From NCBI GenBank assembly GCA_036785705.1, contig JAWUZG010000015.1, forward strand, positions 2,495,001-2,559,000: 64,000 nucleotides of DNA, given 5' to 3'. Of this stretch, positions 53,938 through 64,000 are shown one piece after another. Origin of the DNA: Acanthornis magna (taxonomy: Eukaryota; Chordata; Aves; Passeriformes; Acanthizidae). Position numbers and translations under genes: made by a program. Under the pieces are notes generated by a model. The model was not told the origin of the DNA. It ran no database searches and saw only the letters and a list, made by a program, of their open reading frames with translations. Position 1 is the first letter of the stretch. Each line of letters opens with the position of its first letter.

Positions 53938-55573
53938 AACAGCTGCCACGTGGCTGTAACCGTAGCAATGATGCTCTCCTGAATCCTCATGAACTATGAT
54001 TTGTGTTGTAAATAAAAATTTGAGTTTGTTGGTGAAGAGGAAAACATGACTGGAGTGCTGATGCTGTTCTAACAGCAGTTCTTCGTGGTGATTTTTGCGG
54101 AGGGAAGGTCTGTGCTCTAGAGGTGCAGGTGGGAAGCAAAGCTGGATCACCTTGCACCGTGAAGTGAGCAATTTTATCATGAATCTTCGTGATAAACTCT
54201 GCAGTTCTTGTTATAGACTAGAAATGTTAGGTGTGAATGCTTTCAGGAGCTCACTGACTCAAGACATGTCTTTAAAACTGGTTTTTTGGCATCTTGAAGT
54301 GTAACGAAGTGACATTGTTTTGTTTGTGTCTCTACAGATGGGAATTAACCTATTTGTGCTGATTTTCCACACTGGATCCAAAAGGTTCCTGTATTGAGTA
54401 CAGGCTACTACTCTGGCCTGCAGCTGAGGCTAGAAACAGGCAATAGATAGATATTATTTTGGGGTTTTTCCCTTGTCATTCCTGTGGTGTTACAGTCGGT
54501 TTTCCTGCCATTCTAGATCATGCCTAGGTGAGGAATTGAGGCAATAAGTCCCTCCAGTGCTTAAAAATTTCCTCTTGTCTTTACTGTGTTGGACACCCTC
54601 CCTCTCTCCGATGTTTTCATTGTTATTTTTAAGAGCTCTGTCTTCATGTTTCAGTTGAATTTTCTTCAGGCCAATGAAAAAACAAAACCAATAACATTTG
54701 TCACTGAGGGAATTATGAAGTCAGAACCTGAGCCCTGTGTGTTATCTTTATATTGCAAATTTCTCAGTCTGTCCCTGGCTGTCCTTGGCCACAGAGTGAT
54801 GTGACCAAGAGTTGTGCCGAATGTTACACTAAGAATGCTTTTAACAACAGCAGGGAAGGAGCTATTTTTATTATTGATTTAAATATTCTTGCAAGGTTAA
54901 AAGAGCATCCCATTAACAAATGGAGTCCTTCCCAAGTCCCTGCTTCACAGCTTCTTGCAGAAATCCCATTATCCCCCTTCAGGCTCTCTGCTAATTAGGT
55001 ACTTAGGGGCTTATTTGTCATTTGATCACTTCCCATATGGATTTTGTGGTTGATGAGGGTTTGGTGGCTCTGATCTACCACCAAGCCACAAAAATGTGAT
55101 TTTTTTTTCTTTGTACTCCATGGTATATTCTTGTCTTGTTTCTTCTGTTGGGGTAGTTTAATCTTTCCCATCCAAGTTGGTGAAGCCCCTGCAGAAGATT
55201 CAGCATTTTCTTCAGGGGTGGAAAAAGGGGAGCTGCCTCTTGGCTGGAGGCAATTCCTGGGTTATGAGCATCTTTCAGTGTCTGTGAGTTACCATTATTC
55301 AGACTTTGGAAAACATTCGTGAAAGGAGTGTAGCTCAGGAACAAACTGCTTGTGTTTGATGGGCAGCAGGGTCAGGATGTGCACTGGAAATGCAGCAATC
55401 ATTTATGGCTCAGTCAGTGGAATCAGTGAAAAATCTGCACTGGCAATTATGAGAAATGTGGTTTTCCTAATTCTGAGGGTTGTCCTGTAATTAGTTGGTT
55501 TTATAATTAAAGCAAAAGGGTCACAAACTTCTCCTCTCCCAGGGCATCTTGGAAATGGCTGAATCAGAGCCTC

Positions 55574-55601
55574 TTTTGTCACACAACTTTTGTCACACAA
55601 C
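55574..55601. repeat. Exact 14-base tandem duplication
   Basis: TTTTGTCACACAAC occurs twice without a mismatch. Confidence 0.9.
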
Positions 55602-57930
55602 TCGTCTCAGGGAGGACTGGGGAAGTGTTTATGTCACAATCTTCACTTTAAAAAAAATACAGCAAATATTTGTAGTGATACGAGATCAATCTTCTTCTGA
55701 GAAGATTTTTCTTACAAAAAATCTCTCAACAACAGAATTCTTTTCATAACATTCATTTCCAGAAGAAAAGCTCTTTACAGATAGTAGACTCTCTCTTAAA
55801 AAAATTCTTCCCTATTATCCCACAGTTTCCCAAGTGAATGAATTGTCCTCATGAATGATACTGAACTCAACTTGCCATTTATATTCATATTTATCAGTGA
55901 ATCAAACACTTAATTTCACTGGTAGATTAATTCAGTATGACTCACATTTGAGAAATAAACCCCATGGGTCTGATTTTGCCCTAGTACTCAGAAAAGGGAT
56001 GTGGTTATGAGATACAGAAATTCTGGGTTTGTACAAACGCTGCTGTCTGTAGTACATCAGTGAGGGGAAGAGATTTCTGAGCCTTGTTCCAGTGTTAGAC
56101 ACAAATAGGGATAGAAAAATGTGGGAAGTATGGAGCACGTAGGTAATCACAAATTTCATAAAGACTACAAATTAAGTGACAGAAGCTTAAAGTAATTGCA
56201 TGGAAATATTAATTTATTTTCCCCAGCACAATGTGTAATTAAACTCTAGAACTTGTTGACAGTGTCTTATCCCTGACTCAACAAAAATGATGGGAGAAAG
56301 ATCATTCTGTGCCTAAGTAATGAATGGGGTAGATGCAACTTTTAACTTAGAAAGAAAAAATCTTGATATTGCTGATTGTCAGAAGCTTGAAATGGTAAAT
56401 TCTGCTTCACAGCACCCTGATTCTTATGTTCTGCTTACAGTGGCTGCTTTGCCACTGCTGGACACCAAGTGTTGAGGTAGGTGGGGTTTTTCTTATATTG
56501 TCCTTAATCGTATTTTCTCATATTTAGCATAGATAGTTTTCAATATCTGTTCTGTGGCCTTCAGATTGGCTTGAAGGTGGTTCAGAGAGAGACCCCTTGC
56601 TTTGATCTGTCCTTCTGCAGCCATGCCTGTGATAAAGAACATCCAGGAGATGGTGAACTGACCCTAATCCTGGGCCAGGAACACTGGGAAAGAGTCAGAG
56701 CGCTCCTGCAGAGCAAAGTCACGCCCCACAAATCTCTTACTACACGGAGCTCATCAGGAATACCAGCTTAGTTTGTTCTGCTGCAGATGCCTGGAGGATG
56801 AGAGACAAAGGATCTAACAGGAAATGAGAGGTTTTGGACTGAATAAAAGGGAAAAAAATACGAGGGCAGTCAAGGAACAGAGCAGGTTTTCCAGAGGGGA
56901 TGGGCAGTCCTCCTGGGAGTGGGGAAGGCTCAGTGCTGAGCTCAGGGCTGATCTGCTTTGAGCAGGGGCTTGGCCTCAGGCCCCTTCAGCCCACATTATC
57001 CTGTGCTGCTCTGTTCTGCCTTCCCAAGGACAGGTGCCAGACTCACTTTCTCAGTGTTCTTTGGCAATAATCACAACTGTGGCTACAAACATCTGCTGGA
57101 AAAGCCCTTTCTCTGTGCTGGGGAGGAGTTCGCTCTGTAAAACAGCACTGTGTACCTGAGTTTGGTTCTCAAGGTTTTCAGAAGCCTCATTCTGCATCTG
57201 AGCATTCTGACAGCTTCCTTTTCAAGTCTTTAATGGCTGCTGTAATTTGACTTTTGGAGCAGCACAGCTCTTCAAAGGCAGCAGTGAGCCAGCGCCAGCC
57301 CAGGTCTGCCGGAGGCTCCGCGGTGCCTCGTTCCTTCAGCTGTCATTTGTCAGAACACACTCGTGTAATCTTAATGAACAACGTGCAAAGCCATTAAAAA
57401 CTCAATTACGGCTTTCTCTTTACTGCAGACGTGAGAGGAGGCAAACACGAAGTGCTGATGTGTAAACACAATAGCCACCATCTGCTACAGAGCAGCGTTG
57501 GGCTCCAGAAAGAGAGCTGCGCTGCAGATGCATCAATAATAGGACGCTTATCAAGGCATCATTATCCACCAAGCAGGGGAAAAATTGAAATTTATGGCCA
57601 GCTAGAGAGCACTTCGTGGTTTAATTCCCCAGTTTTCAGTGGTATGTTTAATAACTAGGGGAGAGTGGCGTTTTATGTTCCTGCCGTTGGAAAGGATTTT
57701 TGAAAATGAATTTATTTACTGTCTCCCCATCCTCCTTGCCTCTGACTGATCTGAACATAACACATTCATTTTTACATATTCAGGATAAAACCAGCAAGAT
57801 ATTAATTATCTAACCTGTTGATCCAAGAACACCAAGTTTAATTGACCTTATACTCAATCTGCTTTAATGAGCATCTACTTCTCTGTCAAATAAACATGAA
57901 AAAGAACTTTTACCCAGTGGAGATTTTTAT

Positions 57931-57947
57931 TTTTTTTTTTTTTTTTT
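57931..57947. repeat. T17 run
   Basis: Uninterrupted run of 17 T, preceded by TTTTTA. Confidence 0.9.
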
Positions 57948-59019
57948 CCTGCCAAAATTCATTTTTTTCTGTTTAGTGTAGACTTGGAAATTTGAACTTT
58001 CTGGAAGGAAGTAAACAAAACAATGAGACTCAATGATATTTTTGTTTCTTTTTTCCCCACTTGGATATGCAACAGTCTGCATAAGAGTTTCTCCAAGATA
58101 CCTTTTGTTTTATTCATATTCTTGCCTGGAGACATTCAGGAGGCTTTCAGTCATCTATTAATCAATAATTTCCATTTGTGACATGTTAATTCATTCCTTA
58201 GTCCTTTGTACAAGTGGAAAATGTGACAAGTGATTTGTTGGTGCCAGAGCAGATTGTATCTCTTTTATTTGCACATGTAGGCCCATAAATTGAGAATGAA
58301 CCCCATCAACTTCAACCCTGTGCTCAGCCTGAAGAAGGCTGTCAGACCCTGAGTCACAATATGTCAATTTTTATGAAGGATAATGACAAAAACCACATTT
58401 GTCTTTAAAAGGCCAGTTTGGTTTTTATTTATTTTCTCCTGGTGGGAGATATTTCCATGATCTCTCACCTACCCCGGAGTAATGGGTCCTGCCCACACAA
58501 GTTCCATGGAGTTTTCAACTTTTCCACTGTCATAATTGAATAGCTCTTATCAGGACTTTTCTAGAGAAAGTTGTGTTTCTTACAACATTTCCTCCTGTAG
58601 CTCTACCCACATTGCATTAAAAAAATCATATGCTATAAGTAGGAAGCTGTGAATAATTTATCCATGACCATTGTTTGTAAGGTTATTTTTTTGGTAATTA
58701 AGACTAATTATTTTGCTAAGTGCTTTTTGGTGGATGGGTATTCTTCTTGTTGGTGTTGTCATTCGCTGGATTCAGGCTCCCCACTCTCCCCAGAATTGTC
58801 AGAAGTTGCACAAAAGGCTGTTGTCACCACGAATAGCTTGTGATTCATTTCTTTGTGGGTGGCGAAAAATAAAATTGTAATTATTGCTTGGAACTTCTTA
58901 TAAAAGCCGATGTTTTTTCTCCCAGAGGAAAGCTCGTTATTTTTATATATGAATCTGTAAAAGTGAAATACTCCCCAACTTTTGCTGTCATTGAAATGCT
59001 TACCTCCCCCAGTGTAGTT

Positions 59020-59107
59020 CAGGACTGTTTTGAGCCTTCTTTTCTCTGTTTTGAACACCCCCAGCTCTCCCAGCCTGGTTCAGAGCAGGGGGGCTCCATC
59101 CCTCATA
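59020..59107 (-). repeat. Possible internal CR1 fragment, minus
   Basis: CCCAGCTCTCCCAGCCTGGT followed by a GGGGCTCCATCCCTC segment resembles the internal portion of the long copy at 38.76 kb. It is short and the match is partial. Confidence 0.5.
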
Positions 59108-59721
59108 GAATTGGGGTCATAATCAACCTTCCCAAACCTGGCTGGGGCAGGTTCCCAACCTGCTGCCTCTCCAGGGCTGTTGGCAACTGGGCTTGCTGAT
59201 AATAAAATATCTCAGGTTATAGAAACAGGATGTAAATTTCAATTTCTCAAAAGTTTAGTTTGTATGAGTAGATTTTTAAAAAGAGTTTGTATTCATTACA
59301 TGCTGAAGAAGGGGATTTTATGGTTGACTGAGAACTGAGTTACATCACCAATGGACATTTGTCAGGATCTTAATTTTTAGAGAGAAACTAGAAAGTTTGG
59401 ATTCAGCTCTAATGTATCCCAAAGTCCTTGCTGTGAATCTGGAATTTCTTGATTTGGGGTCATTTTTTCGGTGTTTTTCCTTCATTTGCAATGAAGGGCA
59501 GCATTGCCGAAGACCATCTCACCTATAAATTCTCCTATTTCTTAGTAGAGCCCCTTCCTCTTCCCCAGCTGTGCTTGCACCGTGCTTGAATTTTCCAAGG
59601 TCTTTAGCGTATGTAATTTTTTAGAATTTATTTAAAAGATTGACTTCCTTCTGTAAACCCTTTACAAAAGGCATATGTATCAACACGGGGGAAAAAACCA
59701 TGTTTGTGAGAGAAAGTTGCT

Positions 59722-60230
59722 TGTAGCTGTTATAAATTTATGTCAGAAAAAATTAATCCACAAACACCAGAGGTTTATGTCCAAAAAGGAGACAGAGGGG
59801 TCCTGTAACTTTATTCATGAATGAAGGGAGAGGTCATGGGCATTTCCCATGGGGTCTCTCAGATTGCGAGAGGACGCAGCCTCTTTTTATCCTAATTTCC
59901 TGGCCACAGGTTCCCTCTCCCTTTCCCCATAGGCTGAGGTACTCGAGAGGTACAGACTTCCCGAATCGCCTAATACAGAGCCCCTTCTAATGTACATTCC
60001 CCCCACCCTTTGTTTTCTTTGTGTCTCTGTTCTTTTCCTCTATGTCCAGGGATTTAACACATCCTTAGGTGAGTAACAGTCTGTGTCAATTAATGGAATT
60101 CCGATGGAATCTATGGCTCTTCCCATTGCTTCTTTCGCCTATCAGTATCTGGCCTTATCTACCAGCAGGCTCACAGTTTGTTTGGAAAGACATCTCCCTC
60201 TTGTTCCTTTCAATTTATAATAACACAAGT
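59722..60230 (-). mobile_element. Probable solo LTR of an endogenous retrovirus, antisense to PTPRT
   Basis: The block carries LTR-type content: on the minus strand a TATA-like ATAAAAA at 59890-59884 precedes AATAAA at 59815-59810 by about 75 bases. This is the same spacing as in the LTR at 16.4 kb. Near the ends, TGTTATAAATT (from 59728) faces AATTTATAATAACA (to 60225), an approximate inverted terminal repeat. A 6-base direct repeat GTTGCT (59716-59721 and 60231-60236) may be the target duplication, which would suit an ERVK-type element. Using it leaves the right end as AAGT rather than CA, so the exact right border is unsettled. No internal retroviral region adjoins. Confidence 0.65.
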
Positions 60231-60999
60231 GTTGCTGCACAGAATTGATCCAAAGGTTTGCGGGGCTCACCTCAGTCACGGCTGAAATGGGGAGAGGGGA
60301 GGTCAGGGGGTCAGAAGTGAGGCAGGGCTTTTCAAACCCAATCTTCTGTGAGCTGCAAGAGGCCAACAAACACATCTGTAGCATGGCTTGGCAGCAGAAT
60401 CAGAGCCCTGCAGTGTCAAGAGGGCTGTGTTTGATTAAAAATTATCATGCCTGGCTGCTGGCGCACAGATCTCCCCTCCCCAGGCCCGGTGTTTTCTTTA
60501 GCTCTTTCTGAGTGTCTGCACCCACAGAAAGGAGATCCTTTAGCCAGAATTGAATCAAATAACTCTCATTATGTTCTCCCTTATTGCTGACATTCGTCAC
60601 CTTGATGCATCTGTGAGGAGATGAGTGGGGACACAATGTGCCATAAAAGAACTGTGTGATGAATCCAAACGCGAGTTCAACATCGAGTGCCACGGTTAAT
60701 ATGATGCAGACTTCCAGGTTAACAAACTCATAAATTGCCTCAGTATACATTTCCCTCCTGAAATTCAGCCTCCCCTTCCCTCCCACAAGAATTGTTGTCA
60801 TGTTTTTCATTACTACGAGTCAAGATGTTGCTGTTCTGTCAACAAGCCTCACTTGTTTGGGTTCTGAAAATTGGGGTTTTCTTAACACAACCTTCAAAAG
60901 TTTCATGTGCCAGGGTTCAGAGGTATGGGCTGGCATGAGAGGGGCCGGGGTCATGCAGGCGAACATCGGATGAGAGTTTGGGCTGCTGTGGTTTTTGTG

Positions 61000-61265
61000 T
61001 TGAATGGTATAATTGTGATGGAAAGGACCTTTATAAATCATCAAATCCAACCATTAACCCAGCACCATTCTCGCCACTAAACCACACCCTCGAGCACCAC
61101 GTACAGACCTTTCTTGAGCTCTTCCAGGGATGGTGACTCCACAGTCAGTTCCAGTGCTTTACAACACTTTCCATGAAGAAATTTTTCCCAATATCCAATT
61201 TAAAGCTCCCCTGGTGCAACTTCAGGCTGTTTCCTCTCATCCTGGCCCTTGTTTCCTTGTACTGA
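61000..61265 (-). repeat. CR1 LINE fragment (older subfamily), minus
   Basis: The plus strand shows GATGGAAAGGACCTTTATAA, CTCTTCCAGGGATGGTGACT, TCCATGAAGAAATTTTTCCC and GGTGCAACTTCAGGCTGTTT in CR1 order. It lies about 350 bases upstream of exon 3. Confidence 0.92.
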
Positions 61266-61559
61266 ATGTGCCTTTGGGGGACTGTATGCAGCAGAAGAAC
61301 CTGGTTGTTGCTTGAAGTGGAAATGTGCTTTTGTTTAGGGTGACTGTGCCATCACAAGGTAGTAAAACAATACAAGCAAGACAGTATTTTTATTTTGATT
61401 TGCAAATTATTTTAATTAAAGTAGTCCTAGCTGGCCTTGAATCTACCAGTGTAGATTTTAATATGCAATTTGAATATCTTTTCTGTCTGTTGGCATCAAA
61501 CGGCCGGTTCCTTCGGAGGAATGTTTTGTTTTGCTACTTGTGAATCGCTGAGTGTTTGA

Positions 61560-62015
<456 letters not shown>

Positions 62016-62645
62016 TGACATCTTCCTTCCCTCCTCACCTTTTTTGTTGAGTTGCTGGCAGGCCACAGAGTGATGGATGGGAGGCAATTATTGATGAGAT
62101 CCACTTGTTATTGATGAAATTGCCACTTGTATTGGCACTTTCCATGGCACTGTGTAACTGTAAACACAACTGAGTTTCTGGATGCGTGGCTGTGCTCTGC
62201 ATAAATTTGCCTGGATTCTGTTTGGCTCTTGGTTGGTTCCACAAGAAGAAACATTTTTTGGCTTGGCCTTGCATCTTGTTCCCATATGAGGGGTGTAAGG
62301 ACATAAGCTACTAATAAATTCCTGCACCGTGGTACACATATACACATCAAATGTGTATATTCTTCACCAGATCCTCAGCTCCTGCTTTTTCTAGCACAGC
62401 TTTATTTATTCTGTTAGAAGACTTTTTTTTAAACAAGAACAAAGCTGAGGATTGTAATGGCTACATTATTTTTTGGTTGTATTAATTTTACACTTACTTG
62501 TTAGTTGTCCGCTTCAAACCTTCTGTGGCCTCTTTGCAGCCATTGCTTTAATTTTAATAAGATAATTTGCACACAATGGACTCACATGCCTCTTGTTATG
62601 TGTTAAAGGAGTATTTTTGTCTTGTTTTATATTCAAGACACAGAC

Positions 62646-62660
62646 AAAAAAAAAAAAAAA
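62646..62660. repeat. A15 run
   Basis: Uninterrupted run of 15 A. Confidence 0.9.
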
Positions 62661-63592
62661 GCCTGTGAGGTAATTGCATCCTAATCCTTGCAGGAGATTT
62701 GATGTCCATGTGATACTAATAAAAGACATGAGTGAGATAGGGATCAGGGCAGAATGAACTCTGAAAAGGCAGCAAACAGTCTGCGTACAAAACCAGCAGG
62801 TAGAAAAACCTCTCTTTTTCTTGCTTCTAATAACTGGGTGGGAGGTCTGTAAAACCTGAGCTGAAGGAGGATTCTTTAATGTTCTGCCTCGGAGAGAGCT
62901 GTGGACACCAGCAGAACCCACAGAGTGCACCAGGCCTGTGAGAGGGAAGGATAAAGAGATGCAAATGTGTGGAAAGTGATGTTTTAAGGGCAGTGCACAA
63001 CTTGTGGCTGTTCTGAAGGCACACTGAAGTGCTCCTGCTGCATTCACATTAACGGCAGCCTGGGCACGAAGCAGAATTTGCTTCTTAGTAGGTGCTCCAC
63101 AGAGATAACAGAAATGATCTTTCACCCAGAAAATCAGCGCTTGAAAAACCTGGAAAAGGCAGTCTGATCTTGCACTAAGAGGGATCCTGCTCTCAGATAT
63201 ATCAATAGGAGGCTTCCTGAGCCTCACTTAGGTCTTTTACAAGTACTTTGGCAGGTCAAGTTTGCTTTTCCTGAGCAAAAAAAATCCTTTAAATCAAACA
63301 AGAATTTTCCACTGAAGCACCAAAATGAATGGATTGGAAGGCAGAAGTACCTGCTCAGGAGTAGTTCCTTCCTAGAAAATGCAAGCAGCTTCTTTTTTAC
63401 ATTTTGTTGAGTGAGAGTGAAGTTTCCTTCAGGTCATACTTGTATTTTTGTTCTTTAAGGGTGGCTTTTAAAATTTGGGATCTGTCCTACTATAGTGGGG
63501 ATCTAGTAATCTGATGTATCTTCAGTCCCTGATTTTATAAACTCTCCTGTGGATGGTCTGCAGTCCTGTGAGTTTCTACCTAAAACAAGGTT

Positions 63593-63616
63593 AAAAAAAA
63601 AAAAAAAAAAAAAAAA
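63593..63616. repeat. A24 run
   Basis: Uninterrupted run of 24 A. Confidence 0.92.
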
Positions 63617-63802
63617 GAGAACTTGAAGGTTGAAAAAATAAGAGGAAAAATTACTGGTATTTGGCAACCTAAAGTGCCACTTTTATCTAAAGGAGTGGAG
63701 AGGTGGCAGGAGGACAAAACTTGGGTGTGTTGCTGCCTCAGGAGTGGCCTGTTTCACATTCCAGATCTAGAATGATCTATCAAAGTGTTATTTAATCAAA
63801 TC

Positions 63803-63985
63803 CTAGGATGGTTTGGGTTGGAAGGGACCCCAAAGCTCATCTCATTCCATCCCCCTGCCCTGAGCAGGGACACCTTCCACTGTCCCAGGCTGCTCCAACC
63901 TGGCCTTGGACACTGCCAGGGATCCAGGGGCAGCCACAGCTTCTCTGGGTACCTGTGCCAGGGCCTCCCCACCCTTCCATTTGTC
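63803..63985 (-). repeat. CR1 LINE fragment, minus
   Basis: AGGATGGTTTGGGTTGGAAG then GGACCCCAAAGCTCATCTC, CAGGGACACCTTCCACTGTC and CCAGGGGCAGCCACAGCTTC. A small deletion relative to other copies removes the AAGCCCTGTCCA segment. It may continue past the window. Confidence 0.92.
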
Positions 63986-64000
63986 ATTTATGTGTCAGCT

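Overview
The window is vertebrate nuclear DNA from a bird, most likely a songbird (passerine). Dispersed repeats are almost all chicken-repeat-1 (CR1) LINE fragments with the typical 3' end, plus three solo LTRs of endogenous-retrovirus type. No mammalian repeats, prokaryotic operons, CRISPR arrays or RNA genes were seen.

Two plus-strand coding exons can be supported, at 13657-13782 and 61618-61889. They join in frame (phase 1) and encode most of an N-terminal MAM domain. The sequence matches the receptor-type protein tyrosine phosphatase of the R2B family best fitting PTPRT (RPTP-rho), and differs clearly from PTPRM and PTPRK. They correspond to exons 2 and 3. The signal-peptide exon lies upstream of base 1, and the rest of the MAM, Ig, fibronectin, transmembrane and phosphatase exons lie beyond base 64000. 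The window is therefore the end of intron 1 (at least 13.7 kb), exon 2, a complete 47.8-kb intron 2, exon 3, and the first 2.1 kb of intron 3. Over 99% of it is intronic.

The introns hold about 18 CR1 fragments in both orientations. They also hold three solo LTRs, all antisense to the gene: 16399-16987, 30056-31116 with an exact 5-bp target duplication, and about 59722-60230. Simple repeats, short minisatellites and long A/T runs are scattered through them. The most distinctive structure is an imperfect inverted repeat of about 165 bp per arm at 8107-8268 and 8811-8980, separated by about 540 bp. It could fold into a long intronic hairpin. Other points worth a second look are a tail-to-tail CR1 junction at 28.4 kb, a possible 36-nt cryptic exon at 56.4 kb, and several quiet, homeodomain-motif-rich blocks that could be conserved regulatory elements. 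No new protein-coding system was found. The many short open frames in the introns look like chance or repeat-derived frames.
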